This document shows, one piece after another, positions 19,790 through 30,141 of a DNA stretch of 64,000 bases. This stretch comes from Naumovozyma dairenensis CBS 421. Lineage: Eukaryota > Ascomycota > Saccharomycetes > Saccharomycetales > Saccharomycetaceae. Positions within the stretch are counted from its first letter, which is position 1. Each line of letters opens with the position of its first letter. The position numbers were made by a program, and so were the translations under genes. A model generated the notes under the pieces. That model was not told the DNA's origin, did no database searches, and worked only from the letters and a program-made list of their open reading frames with translations. The stretch covers positions 372,001-436,000 of the forward strand of contig NC_016482.1 of the NCBI RefSeq assembly GCF_000227115.2, given 5' to 3'.

Positions 19790-20268
19790 GGTTATATATT
19801 TATTAGTTGATAGCAATTGGTTTTTTCCTCGTTTGTATATATATTCCTCGAGAAAATGAATCAGTATTCTGGATGTTTCTCTTTCCCTTTAAGTAGATAA
19901 TGACAAAATGATATTTTCTCTAAGATAATACGATAAGAACTAGTAATAAAGAAACAATATAATCTATCAAGCTGTATTTGGTAATAATAATAATAGAGAC
20001 AATATGAAAAGATGTGTACTTTTCAGATTAGCCAATTGTCAGCGGGATCTTTGTCAAGGAGTTTTCGTCGCTTGTTCTCTAGGCATAATCTAGTGTATAT
20101 AGTCTAGTCTACCTTTAAATTTCATGCCTTTTTCTTCGGCTTTAACTGACGGCGACGGGGAAAANGTACGTTTTTTTATGGACAATTCTTAATCACCAAG
20201 TCACATGATCTGGGGAGCCTGAGGGCTGGGCGCTATTTTCNCTCTCTCTCTCTCTCTCTCTCTCTCTN

Positions 20269-20299
<31 letters not shown>

Positions 20300-20420
20300 N
20301 NNNNNNNNNNNNNNNNNNNAACTGTATTAGAGTTTGTAGTCCTTTGACGACAGACAGAAGAAGATATATTGGAATGTTTATTGTGAGAAAATTAAAATAA
20401 ATGTATATGTTTTTTATTGT
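19790..20420. other. COX6 upstream region with assembly gap
   Basis: About 630 bases between the COX6 start and SMF2 3' end. Holds single Ns at 20165, 20241 and 20268, a CT tract, a TA tract and a 20-base N gap (20300-20319). GTCACATG at 20200-20207 is a Cbf1-type E-box. Confidence 0.8.
20242..20319. repeat. (CT)n-(TA)n microsatellite ending in N gap
   Basis: Pure CT dinucleotides (20242-20267), an N, TA dinucleotides (20269-20299), then 20 Ns. The true repeat length is unknown because the assembly broke here. Confidence 0.95.
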
Positions 20421-22136
20421 TCATAGATGCACGTCTTGACCGTTGGCAAAACTTAGTAACATGTAGAAATTTAGTCCAGATATTAATAACCATACTAAGA
20501 TTGCCGCTATCTTGACTATAAGGCCATTACTCATGTCTTTGTATACTGGTTCTTGTTTAATATTGTCATTAGCAACAATATTGCTACCTTCATTCATATT
20601 TTGTAACGGAATGTTTAAATCATCTGACTCATAGTCATTATCATCATAGGGAAGCGCGTTTGTCTTATCATGTAGGCAATTGTTATGATCATTAATCTGA
20701 ACACGCATAATACTCTTGTTACAAGTAAAATATAACAAGGGAGCTGAAACGAATGGTAATAACAACGAGAGAACCACTTGAGAGGCATTCAATGCACCAG
20801 AAAGTCCACTTCTACCAGCAACTAGAACTAAAATGAGACAAGGTGTAATCGCCACAGCTCTAGTTATAGATCTTCTTATTGCAGGTGGAACTGTCCAATT
20901 TAAAAATCCTTCACTGACCATTTGCCCACTTAGTGTACATACTATACCTGCACTTTGACCGGAAAATAATAAAGCTAGGACAAATATCGTTCCTGCACCC
21001 TTAGATAACGTAGAACATAACAAATTATAAATGGAAAATAAATCAGCTTCTCCTGTATCTTGTGTAGTGCCATATAATGTTGCACCTGATACGATCAAAA
21101 TGGCACAATTGACAAATAATGCCACTGTGAATAAAGAAATTAACAATTCCGCAATGGTATAATGTAAAGTTTCATTAATGGCATCAAATGAAGGTTTATA
21201 GTTATCATGATTATTTTCCACATCTGTTTCATCAGGTAAATAATTACCGTTCTTAATATCATAATCTCTTAATCTTGGTTGAACTACACCAGATCCTAAA
21301 TATAAAGAATGTGGCATCACAGTGGCACCAAGAATGGCTAAACTTAAATATAATCCATCTCCGTCAAAGACCGCTCTACTTGGTAAAAATCCTGAAAAGA
21401 CTTCCCCTACCGATCCAATATCGGAATAAAATAATTCAATAGTGAAGCACCCTACCGTTAAGACTACCAATAATGAAACAAATGCTTCAAATAATCTGAT
21501 TAATTTCATATCCCCATTCGGCTTGTAAGCCATCAAGACAATCAAAACATCCACAACGGTAAGTACAACACCCAATGCTAACGGCACTCCAAATAAAATA
21601 TTTAATGATATTGCTGTCCCTACCACTTCCGCGAGATCAGTAGCAATGATGGCAACTTCAGCTAATATATATAATGTAATATTCAATCCATGTGGTAGAT
21701 GTTTTTTACAATTTTGAGCTAAATCCAACCCTGTGACGGCACCTAATTTTGCACAAAGACATTGCCAAAATGCAGCCATGAAATTTGATACTAAGATGGA
21801 AAATAATAATTTGTATCGATGTGCAGATCCTGCTGCCACAGCAGTACTATAATTACCGGGATCCATATATGAAACTGATACCATTAATCCGGGACCAATA
21901 AACCCTGAATATTTTCGTAGAATGGCTACTATAGTGGACCAATGTGATTGTGAAAGTGTTTCTGGAATTCTTGCAAAGGGATTTATAGAAAGACTCTCTG
22001 TGGATGTGATTTCATTCGGCGTTTCGATATCTTCTTCTCGTTCTTCATTTCGAGGGAGTGGTGTATATGATTTGGAAGGCATGCTGTGATGTGTTGAGAT
22101 TGCTCTTATTTCCTTTCTCTTTAGATCTTCAAACAA
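20421..22136 (-). CDS. SMF2: Nramp manganese transporter Smf2
   Basis: A 571-residue Nramp-family divalent metal transporter; Smf2 supplies manganese to the secretory pathway and mitochondria from Golgi-derived vesicles. The metal-binding D92-P-G-N95 in the first helix and the MPH motif of helix 6 (GATVMPHSLYLGSG) are intact. About 11 helices are predicted. An extended acidic, Asn-rich loop near 490-535 precedes the last helix. Sequence and order (COX6-SMF2-FSH1-YHK8, as in YHR051-YHR048) favour SMF2 over SMF1 or SMF3. A second ATG at 22082 gives a 553-residue protein whose start looks more like the S. cerevisiae N terminus, so the true start is uncertain. Confidence 0.93.
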   Translation of the reverse strand: MFEDLKRKEIRAISTHHSMPSKSYTPLPRNEEREEDIETPNEITSTESLSINPFARIPETLSQSHWSTIVAILRKYSGFIGPGLMVSVSYMDPGNYSTAVAAGSAHRYKLLFSILVSNFMAAFWQCLCAKLGAVTGLDLAQNCKKHLPHGLNITLYILAEVAIIATDLAEVVGTAISLNILFGVPLALGVVLTVVDVLIVLMAYKPNGDMKLIRLFEAFVSLLVVLTVGCFTIELFYSDIGSVGEVFSGFLPSRAVFDGDGLYLSLAILGATVMPHSLYLGSGVVQPRLRDYDIKNGNYLPDETDVENNHDNYKPSFDAINETLHYTIAELLISLFTVALFVNCAILIVSGATLYGTTQDTGEADLFSIYNLLCSTLSKGAGTIFVLALLFSGQSAGIVCTLSGQMVSEGFLNWTVPPAIRRSITRAVAITPCLILVLVAGRSGLSGALNASQVVLSLLLPFVSAPLLYFTCNKSIMRVQINDHNNCLHDKTNALPYDDNDYESDDLNIPLQNMNEGSNIVANDNIKQEPVYKDMSNGLIVKIAAILVWLLISGLNFYMLLSFANGQDVHL

Positions 22137-22508
22137 TGGAAGTATGGTATTTTTATTGCTGGTAATGGGAAGGAAACTAGATATGTATATGATTGATTCT
22201 ATTAGATGGGTATCTTAGTCAAATATCTAATATAAAGTGTTACTGTTTACGTACTATTTTCAAACAGAGAAGTTGTATAGTTTTCTGTTAAAGATACCTC
22301 AGCGGTTTCAAAACATTACTTTGTCTCTCCGCTTTCCCGAAAGGCTTAAAAGAAAATACACTGAACTAAAGTGTTTGGTCACTGGATAATGAACAAGAAT
22401 GTATATTGATACATAGGAACATATATAATCACCTTTCTATGTCCATAAAATGTCATATTTTCAGGTAATATATGAATTTCTATTTTATCTAGACTACATG
22501 TCCATATT
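22137..22508. other. intergenic, SMF2 upstream region
   Basis: About 370 AT-rich bases. No distinctive motif recognised. Confidence 0.5.
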
Positions 22509-23246
22509 TTAATTGGAACCCAAAGCCGAAATTATCTCTTCTACAACTGGTCTGATGATATCCTTCTTGTTTGGAACCATATGCCCCCCTGGATGCTCAA
22601 AAACTTTGATCCTTTCACTATCAGCGCCTACAGTCCCTTCAGATTCTTTGAAAAGATTACATAAATATTGTGTTCTCTTTGCTGGGACCGCTTGATCTGA
22701 AGTCCCATAAATGAAAATAATTTTTGTCTTAGAATCCTTCTTTGGCGTAAAACTATCTCTATATCTTTCTGTAATTCTTAATTGTCCTTCATGTTCAGGG
22801 TCTGCTTCAGTGAAAGAATAACCAGAAATTATAACACTAACTTTAAACTCAGGATGAGATGGAACTAATTCAGTGATCTTGTTTGTAATTATAGTACTTA
22901 ATGCAGCACCTTGTGAAAATCCTACAATACCATCATATGGTCCATTTTCTTTGATATATGAGGTAACAGTATTGATCGCATCAGTTAAATCTAGTTCTTT
23001 GGAGATTTCACTATGATAAAACCATGATTTATTCATTTGAGCATCAACAGTGGCTTTCCATCTTTCTTCATCAGTTTCAAATGGAAGATCTTTCTTTTCT
23101 AAACTGACTGGACCATCAATATAATCACATTGGATGTTAGCCTTCTTCAATAATTTCCTGATACCTGATGATTTTTCAGAGAAAACTTTACCATTTTGTA
23201 GGAAACCGTGTAGGAATAATAATTTCGGAATAGTTGTAGTAGTCAT
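22509..23246 (-). CDS. FSH1: serine hydrolase Fsh1
   Basis: A 245-residue alpha/beta-hydrolase of the FSH family (S. cerevisiae Fsh1 243), related to human OVCA2. The nucleophile elbow GFSQG gives S111; D184 (in YGTSDQAVP) and H222 (in GGHMVP) complete the triad, so the enzyme should be active. The physiological substrate is not established. Tandem and codirectional with SMF2 and YHK8 as in the reference order. The first ATG is used. Confidence 0.93.
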   Translation of the reverse strand: MTTTTIPKLLFLHGFLQNGKVFSEKSSGIRKLLKKANIQCDYIDGPVSLEKKDLPFETDEERWKATVDAQMNKSWFYHSEISKELDLTDAINTVTSYIKENGPYDGIVGFSQGAALSTIITNKITELVPSHPEFKVSVIISGYSFTEADPEHEGQLRITERYRDSFTPKKDSKTKIIFIYGTSDQAVPAKRTQYLCNLFKESEGTVGADSERIKVFEHPGGHMVPNKKDIIRPVVEEIISALGSN

Positions 23247-23645
23247 TCTATTTTCGTTAGATATCGTTGCGTTCGTTTTTCCCTAGTTATACGAAATACT
23301 CTAGAATAAGAGACAGATAGTTAGAGGAGGATATATGATCGCTTTATGTATAAAATATTTTGCCTGTCGATGTCATGTGTAAACGGATGTTTTTTGGTTG
23401 TAAAAAGTTCGAAAATTTTTCATGGAATTCTTGTCCATCTCTTTTGGACCTACGTAATTGTTTAAAATCTCCGAGATATAAGAAAGCTTGGAATTAAGTA
23501 TGAACGACGTACCAATGAAGCCCACATGGACAAATGACGTATTTTTAAGATATTAAATATTAATTGAATCTATAAAGACTGTTACTTTTGTCTTGGCATA
23601 TCTATGTCAAGAAAATGCAATATATAAAAAATGAAAGAATTGAAT
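23247..23645. other. intergenic, FSH1 upstream region
   Basis: About 400 bases between the FSH1 start and the YHK8 stop. Nothing recognised beyond A/T-rich sequence. Confidence 0.5.
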
Positions 23646-25196
23646 TCAATCATCCCATGCAAAAGGTGACTTAGACCTTAAATAAGCACCATACTTGGTA
23701 AATAAAAATGGAACGGGTATCATCAAAATCGTAACCATAGCCAATAAGAATCCTGCCCAGTTAATCCCCATGCCTTTATACATTTGTAAACCGAACAAAG
23801 GGAAAATTCCGCTCATTGTACTACGAACAAATGAATTACAAGCCATTCCTGAAGCGGCATATCTTCTATAAGCATCGACTGTATAGTTGAATACACCAAC
23901 AAAAACAAAGAAAACACCAGAACCAAAGATCGCACTACCAATCATGGGACCCATCCAATGGACATTTTGATAGCATGTCCAGGCGAAAATCATTAACCCA
24001 ATTGGACAACAGAATGCACCATAGAATAGCGGTTCAAATCTCATTTCTGGTGTTCTAATATTATTATTCTTGATAACGTTCATTTCATATCTTTTCTGGA
24101 AAATTAATGATGTTGGAGCTGCCAATGTCATACCAACCATCATACCTAAATAACAACAAGCAATTTGCATAACACCGAATCCGTAAAGTTTTTTGAAAAT
24201 ATACGGGAAAGCCACAAAATATAAGTAGACAATAGCTAATACTAAACCTGTGTAGAAACATAACACACCCATCATAGGATCGAGGAATAATAACAAAAAT
24301 GGTCTTTTGGATGATAATAGTACAGATGACACAAAACTTGATTCCTTTCTTGTCCTTTCTAATGGTGCACAATATCTCTCATCACCTCTCTCCTTCCTCA
24401 TCCTCTCAGCCTTTTTAATTAATAAAATTGGCTTATAAGTCTCTGGGATGGTGAAAATGATTAAAACTAAACAGACACCTGAAGCAATTAGTAAAGTAGC
24501 GAAAACCCATCTATAATTTTCTCTATAAAGAGCACCAGATACGATTGGTCCCAAAACTGGACCATAAAAGCAACTCAATGTGTATAATGACATTGGGATT
24601 GTAATAGTGGCTTTATCGAAAATATCACTAATACTACCACCAGCAATACTTAGAAATGCACTTCCGAAAAATCCTGATAAAAATCTACCAAACATCATTC
24701 CAACGACATTATGAGACCAAGTAGTTAGACATTGCCAAATGATACTTAAAGTCATGGAAAAAATAAACGTAAGTCTACGGCCATATAATTCACTGATTGG
24801 AGATAGAAATAAAGGACCAAAACCAAGACCAAAAATATAGAATGTAATACCTAGAACACTGACTTCGTGGGAAATATGGTATCTTTCAATCACTTTAGGT
24901 GAAACAAAAGTCCAACATGATGATATGATTGTGATAACTAAAGATGTGAATGTAATTACACATGCGATGTAATATTTGTGGAGTGTCGATAAGTGACGCG
25001 CTATATCTTCTGGATCTGGTTCACCTTCGAGAGAAAAGGAAACTTCGAACGACGATACGTTGCTTGACTGAGGGTTTTTTGAGATTTCAAAGTCTTTGTT
25101 GTCCTCTTCGTGAGTTATGTGCTTTTCTTTCGATAATGTTGATGATGAAGATTCTATCTGGACCGATGAGCCAGTTTCTATGGATGTATTTGACAT
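23646..25196 (-). CDS. YHK8: MFS drug:H+ antiporter Yhk8
   Basis: A 516-residue major-facilitator transporter of the DHA1 group (S. cerevisiae Yhk8 514), presumed plasma-membrane drug exporter. An acidic Ser/Glu N-terminal tail (1-80) precedes 12 predicted helices. The loop between helices 2 and 3 carries PISELYGRR, the signature motif of the group, and helix 5 has a Gly/Pro-rich GPVLGPIVSG segment typical of antiporters. The substrate is unknown; the S. cerevisiae gene is associated with azole response by expression. The promoter holds an unusual CGG/CCG-rich inverted-repeat island. Confidence 0.87.
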   Translation of the reverse strand: MSNTSIETGSSVQIESSSSTLSKEKHITHEEDNKDFEISKNPQSSNVSSFEVSFSLEGEPDPEDIARHLSTLHKYYIACVITFTSLVITIISSCWTFVSPKVIERYHISHEVSVLGITFYIFGLGFGPLFLSPISELYGRRLTFIFSMTLSIIWQCLTTWSHNVVGMMFGRFLSGFFGSAFLSIAGGSISDIFDKATITIPMSLYTLSCFYGPVLGPIVSGALYRENYRWVFATLLIASGVCLVLIIFTIPETYKPILLIKKAERMRKERGDERYCAPLERTRKESSFVSSVLLSSKRPFLLLFLDPMMGVLCFYTGLVLAIVYLYFVAFPYIFKKLYGFGVMQIACCYLGMMVGMTLAAPTSLIFQKRYEMNVIKNNNIRTPEMRFEPLFYGAFCCPIGLMIFAWTCYQNVHWMGPMIGSAIFGSGVFFVFVGVFNYTVDAYRRYAASGMACNSFVRSTMSGIFPLFGLQMYKGMGINWAGFLLAMVTILMIPVPFLFTKYGAYLRSKSPFAWDD

Positions 25197-26474
25197 CTCG
25201 ACTAAAAGGAAGATTGGTGAAGTCTGGAATCTGCAAATTTCAAGACAGTTTCAAAAACTAATATATATTTGATTATTATAGTTTATGGCGTCCTTTCTAT
25301 ATCTCGAAGACTATGCAACTTCCAGTGGTTATGTAGACATGATGATACATATATTCCAATACGGCAGGCATGGCTGTTACCAATAGTTAATTTTTTTTTC
25401 CTAAAATTTCCTTCGGATCGAGATCTGTGTTATCTCCTATTTCCGCTTTCCATTTCCGCCGCAGGCGGCTCCGAAGGAGTTCCCAATAGATCTTGGCTGT
25501 GGAGTACAAGAGGTTCTGGTAGTGTAAGAAACAATATGCAATCTCGTTACGTAATCCTGTTGTCGATTGGACAGTTAAAGAACGGACAGTTTACTGAGCT
25601 GTTATTTAGTTGTATATATTATTGACTCATGAATGTTAAACAAGAGGTCTAAGTGCATCCATTAGGTAAACCTTTGATATGTCTGCTAGCATATTATGTA
25701 TATTATCAAGATGTTTGACATAATTCACACATATATAAAGATATAAACAAAGATAGGAAATTATTATTTAATCTAAAATTTTTAAGTACTTTTTCTATAT
25801 TTATTATTTATTGTCTGTCATATACTAAGAAAAACAACCAATTATCAGTAATCATATTGACTACTGAACTCTTAATATCTAATTCATTTGTCAATTATCA
25901 GCCTCTATCACAGCATTAAAAAGATCAATGAAGTATACTATTAATTTTCTTTTTAAAACGTTTACGTTTGAGTGGTATTATTATAAGCAAGGAGAGGAAG
26001 GAGTAGAATTCAACCCTTTGTCGCAGGTACAGTATTTGTGTGGATTGTCTCGCTTCTCTATGAAGCCTTAATTATCAATTTACTTAGAAGTCATCGAATT
26101 TATGAAGTGGTGAAATAGTATAATCATGTAAAATAAGAGCAGGAAAACCACCAATGTCTATGATTCGGCCTCCTTCATGAACTGCGCCTTCGTATGTATT
26201 TACTCCATGATGCTTCATCGGGTATGTTTTTTTGTTGTTGTTTTTTAGCTCGGAAAAATAATTTACCCGTCTATTATGTGTAGGTGTACGGACTTTTTTT
26301 TTCTTATTTTCCGAAGTGTTTTTATTACGTATACGAATGACGTGAATTGAAAAAATTTGACAAAATCTTAGAGAAATATAAGATGATCAAGATCTCGATT
26401 TTAGAATGAAAGTCAGTAACAATCAGGGGAAACAAGGCAGCTGTCGAACAAAAAATCAACAAAATAAAGGAAAA
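25197..26474. other. divergent intergenic YHK8/INM1
   Basis: About 1.3 kb shared upstream region. Contains the CGG-rich inverted repeats (25409-25478), a perfect Gcn4 core TGACTCA (25623-25629) and AT-rich sequence. Short ORFs here lack support. Confidence 0.6.
25409..25478. promoter_or_regulatory. CGG/CCG inverted-repeat island in YHK8 promoter
   Basis: TCCTTCGG (25409-25416) and CCGAAGGA (25471-25478) are exact 8-base inverted repeats. Inside lies CCGCC-GCA-GGCGG (25456-25468), also perfect, followed by a URS1-like GGCGGCT. Paired CGG triplets are the usual target of Zn2Cys6 activators such as Pdr/Yrr factors. About 215-280 bases before YHK8. Confidence 0.55.
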
Positions 26475-27338
26475 ATGACTACCTCAAATATCGACTTACG
26501 ATCCATTGAAAAATTTCTTTGTAAATTGGCCACTGAGAAAGTAGGGACTATAATCAAGACAAAATCTGGAACGCAACAAACGTACGATTTAAAGACAGGG
26601 TCCAGGAAAGTTGATATTGTCACTGAGATTGATAAACAAGTTGAAAAATTGATTTGGGATTCATTAAAGACAGAATATCCTACTTTTCAATTCATTGGTG
26701 AAGAAAGTTATGTGAAGGGGATCACTAAGATTACTGATGATCCTACATTCATTGTGGATCCAATTGATGGTACTACTAATTTTGTACATGACTTTCCTTT
26801 CAGTTGTACATCTATTGGTTTAACTATAAATAAAGAACCTGTCGTTGGTGTTATTTATAATCCTCATTTAGATTTATTGATATCGGCATCGAAGGGTTAT
26901 GGTGTAAGGATTAATGGTGAAGATTTTGATCATGTAGAGAAATTGGGAAGTATGGGACCCTTGTTATTGAACAAATCGGTCGTTGCGTTACAACCAGGAT
27001 CTGCTAGAGAGGGTAAAAATTTTAAGATTAAGATGGCTACTTTTGAAAATTTGTTATCATGTGATGGTGGATTTGTTCATGGATTTAGGAATATAGGTTC
27101 ATCTGCCATGTCATTAGCATATATAGCAATGGGATATCTTGATGCCTATTGGGATGGTGGATGTTATTCATGGGATGTTTGTGCAGGCTGGTGTATATTA
27201 AATGAAACTGGCGGGCGTGTCGTTGGTGCTAATCCTTTAGAATGGGATATAGGAGTTGATAATAGAACATACCTAGCGGTTAGAGGTACAAAACGTGGTG
27301 ATGAAAAGGATCAAGAAAAATATATTCAAGACTTTTGA
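26475..27338 (+). CDS. INM1: inositol monophosphatase Inm1
   Basis: A 287-residue Mg-dependent, lithium-sensitive inositol-1-phosphatase (S. cerevisiae Inm1 295). It hydrolyses inositol phosphates to free inositol. Metal-binding residues are present: GEES (E76-E77), DPIDGTTNF (D95, D98) and WDVCAG near residue 235. The start is the MTTSNI methionine at 26475, matching the family. An in-frame ATG at 26406 would add 23 Lys/Gln/Asn-rich residues with no counterpart. The C terminus stops about ten residues earlier than the S. cerevisiae protein. In the reference it neighbours YHR045W, as here. Confidence 0.93.
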   Translation: MTTSNIDLRSIEKFLCKLATEKVGTIIKTKSGTQQTYDLKTGSRKVDIVTEIDKQVEKLIWDSLKTEYPTFQFIGEESYVKGITKITDDPTFIVDPIDGTTNFVHDFPFSCTSIGLTINKEPVVGVIYNPHLDLLISASKGYGVRINGEDFDHVEKLGSMGPLLLNKSVVALQPGSAREGKNFKIKMATFENLLSCDGGFVHGFRNIGSSAMSLAYIAMGYLDAYWDGGCYSWDVCAGWCILNETGGRVVGANPLEWDIGVDNRTYLAVRGTKRGDEKDQEKYIQDF

Positions 27339-27538
27339 GCCTGTGTCAAGGGAAGCTTACGGTATGATTGAAAAATTCGCCAATGGATAAAAGAAATAGC
27401 CATTCATGTTAAGTGAAATATGTTCTTTGATGCTAGTCTATAACGTTATGTACGTATACTGTGTAATTATATGATGATAGATAAATATAAATGATAGATT
27501 TTTTTATTACTGAAGAGTAGATAAAATACTGGTGATTT

Positions 27539-29275
27539 TCATTTAAAAATGTAAAAACAACCATCTTGACCCCATAAACCAAAGACACCTACTAGTGGCA
27601 TCCATCCTTCATTTCCTCCAAAATCTTTACTTAGATTTCTAGCAATTTCCTTACGTTCTTCTTCTACCGGTTTACCGATGGTAAATCCTCTTATACATAA
27701 CATTCCTTGTTTTTTATTAATATTTAAAGTTGATAATTCCGTTTCTACTAGTTTCCCTTCCAATGTAGTTGATAAAGTTCCAAAACATACAAGTTTATTA
27801 TCTACTGATTCTGGTAATACACGATATTCATAAAAGTTAGTCTGCATGATTGGTCCCAATACGAGATTAGGACAATATAATTCAATTACAATTCTTGCAC
27901 CAAATATAGATTTCATATAGTTTAATTGTTTTGTAGTGAATGAATCCATATATGAACCATATGTTAATTTTGGTAATGAATACATTTTGAATGATGAAAT
28001 GTTTTCAATACTATGTAATGAGTCAGAGAGGAAAATACATCTTAATCTAGGTATTTGTTGGTTAGGAGAAGTTCCGCATTTGGTGAATATTCCTTCACTT
28101 ATTAAAGTTTTAGCCCAAGATGATTTTATTTTGTGGAATAATGAACATAGTCTTGTTGATTGTTTTTCAGTTTGTGATAGGTAGGATAATTGTTGATTTA
28201 TTATATCCTTATCAGTTAGAAGTAAAGTCGTCTTAAGTGGAATTCCCATATTTTTTTCAAACCCACCTTTTGATTTGATTAATGCTATTGAACCACCATG
28301 AAGTAAGATTGCTAATAATTTTGGCCACATTTGAATTAATAGGTTTGAATCATTTTGTAATTTTTCGTTGGGAAGTAATATAGTAAGGAAATCATCTTTA
28401 GATAATTCGTGATTCATTGGGAAATTTTTAATAAATGCTGCTACGCTACTTATGAGATTCATTTGAGAGAAATTAGTAGTTTTGTCAGATTGGGATGTGA
28501 CGTTTAAAAATTCCTTTTTATCATCAGAATTGTCTTCCGGTACTATATATTCAAAATTACAGATATTTGAATAATTGTGGGATAATTGTTTCCAAAAGAC
28601 GACATTTTCGAATGGTGTAATATTTTCATTATCTTTATCTTCGCATACGATGACCAATTTATACCAATGTTCACTTCCATTTAATAATTTTAAACTTTCC
28701 GAGGAGTCTATTACCAATACATCAAGATTTTCAATTTTCTTTCTAGGAACTGAAGGTAATAAAGATGGGATTCCGCTATTAATTGATGTAATTGTTTTCA
28801 CCATTGATGCCAACATTATAGTAAATCCTTGTAATGAGGAAATTGATGTGACAATCCCAACATTTCCCAAAGATTTAAAAATCCCATTTTGATAATTTAA
28901 TATATTTGATACTAATCCATTAATCTGAGGCAAAGAAAATGTCTCATTAGAATTAGTGAATTGTAAAGTATTGTTATTATTTGAAGAAACTTCCATTATT
29001 GCGTTCCACAAGTCACCAAAATTCCCATTTCTTATTTTGTAACCTTGTGATAATCCCAATCCTGTAGTTAAGGGGAAACCTTGTGGTGCTAAGAAGTTTC
29101 TATATATTGCTGTTTCGTTTTCATTTCTAACAGATGATGTGTTTGATTGCTGATTCAATGCCAATTTACTTATATCTCTTTTAAAATCGAGCAAGTATGA
29201 TGTTAGAATCCAATTGGCTATTAACAACCCAATCAACAATGTGGCAAACAGCTTTATACAGGAGAAGAAGCCCAT
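27539..29275 (-). CDS. YHR045W-like membrane protein, unknown function
   Basis: A 578-residue protein with one N-terminal hydrophobic helix (about residues 7-24, after MGFFSCIK), which would act as a signal anchor, and a long soluble, Asn/Ser/Leu-rich remainder with several potential N-glycosylation sites. Size and position next to INM1 match S. cerevisiae YHR045W (560 residues), an uncharacterised protein reported at the ER. Two short segments (GNVGIVTSISSLQGF and GVFGLWGQDGCFYIF at the C terminus) look family-specific, but no catalytic motif is visible. The start is the MGFF methionine at 29275; the ATG at 29368 would add an Asn/Lys repeat unlike a leader. Confidence 0.75.
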   Translation of the reverse strand: MGFFSCIKLFATLLIGLLIANWILTSYLLDFKRDISKLALNQQSNTSSVRNENETAIYRNFLAPQGFPLTTGLGLSQGYKIRNGNFGDLWNAIMEVSSNNNNTLQFTNSNETFSLPQINGLVSNILNYQNGIFKSLGNVGIVTSISSLQGFTIMLASMVKTITSINSGIPSLLPSVPRKKIENLDVLVIDSSESLKLLNGSEHWYKLVIVCEDKDNENITPFENVVFWKQLSHNYSNICNFEYIVPEDNSDDKKEFLNVTSQSDKTTNFSQMNLISSVAAFIKNFPMNHELSKDDFLTILLPNEKLQNDSNLLIQMWPKLLAILLHGGSIALIKSKGGFEKNMGIPLKTTLLLTDKDIINQQLSYLSQTEKQSTRLCSLFHKIKSSWAKTLISEGIFTKCGTSPNQQIPRLRCIFLSDSLHSIENISSFKMYSLPKLTYGSYMDSFTTKQLNYMKSIFGARIVIELYCPNLVLGPIMQTNFYEYRVLPESVDNKLVCFGTLSTTLEGKLVETELSTLNINKKQGMLCIRGFTIGKPVEEERKEIARNLSKDFGGNEGWMPLVGVFGLWGQDGCFYIFK

Positions 29276-29944
29276 ACTTTTGGTGTGAAATATATCTGTG
29301 ATGAGAGTTCCTGGGTGGTATTTGTTTTTGTTTTTGTTCTTGTTAAACGTCGTTATCTTTATTAACAATTAGCGATAATGTTCATCGAATGATTTTTTTT
29401 CCCTTTTATAAGTTTGAAGAATTCAGGTTGTATAATTGAAGCAACCCCTTCTCGAACGGGTTTGGAATTATTTATTACCTAGAGAAAAAATGTGATCAGA
29501 AACGAACAGAGCGAGCAACAAAGGTCAATATTTAGTCTTTATACGTGCGTATATAAATAAAAGGATGTTGAAACTTAATATTATTAATCTTTTTTGATTT
29601 CTATCGTATACGAAAATCTCGGATATCGGATTTAACCTTATTTAAGCGCCGAGATTTGAAACAATAAAAAAACTATGGAGGGGAGGGCATCATTTGTATA
29701 ACGAGTGTTATGTTCTAACTTTCTAGAGAGTAATAGTCCAAAACGTCCACTGACAATTGAAAACTTGTACTTGTGTTGGTTATTTAGACAAACTGCAAGG
29801 GCAATTTTTTACGTATTTGATTGACATGAAGAGCATGGTCGGACATATATACATGCCTGAAATAATTGGAGGCGTCATTCAAAGAAACAAAAGAGACAAT
29901 TGTATAACAGCATACATAAGCAAAAGTACTGATTGTTCAACGTT

Positions 29945-29979
29945 ATGGAACTTCATGGAACTTCATGGAACTTCATGGA
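29945..29979. repeat. 10-base tandem repeat, 3.5 copies
   Basis: Three exact ATGGAACTTC units and a partial fourth. Confidence 0.95.
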
Positions 29980-30009
29980 CAGCTCCAGGCCGTCCTAGGA
30001 TACCAACAT

Positions 30010-30141
30010 AGGGGCGCCGCTGTTAGCGCCGCAAAAAAAGGGTAGTGGTGCCACAACAACAACTACAACAACAATCGGTGATATCACTCATCGTGGGTAT
30101 TGTACCCCAATTTTGTTCGCTAGGTAAATGTATAAAAGGGG
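30010..30141 (+). promoter_or_regulatory. orphan promoter-like island
   Basis: AGGGG stress element (30010-30014), two GCGCCGC copies (30014-30020 and 30026-30032), a CAA-rich stretch, then TATAAAAGGGG (30131-30141), joining a TATA box with a second stress element. Downstream is a C/T-rich stretch typical of start-site regions, but the first ATG (30242) opens only 11 codons. It may drive a non-coding transcript, a lost gene or a short spliced gene. Confidence 0.4.

Noticed and set aside
20200..20319. Centromere: GTCACATG (CDEI-like) followed by an AT-rich repeat.
   Set aside because: The bases directly after the box are G+C-rich and no CDEIII-like TTTCCGAA follows; a Cbf1 site is enough to explain it.
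26290..26325. Centromere CDEIII: CTTATTTTCCGAAGTG upstream of INM1.
   Set aside because: It lacks the downstream A-run and a CDEI at proper distance.
29440..29470. tRNA B-box on the minus strand (CCGTTCGAGAA).
   Set aside because: The essential G53-C61 pair is missing and no other tRNA arm can be drawn.
29757..30011. 84-codon ORF upstream of the YHR045W-like gene.
   Set aside because: It has no ATG at its start, spans the 10-base tandem repeat and has no recognisable motif.
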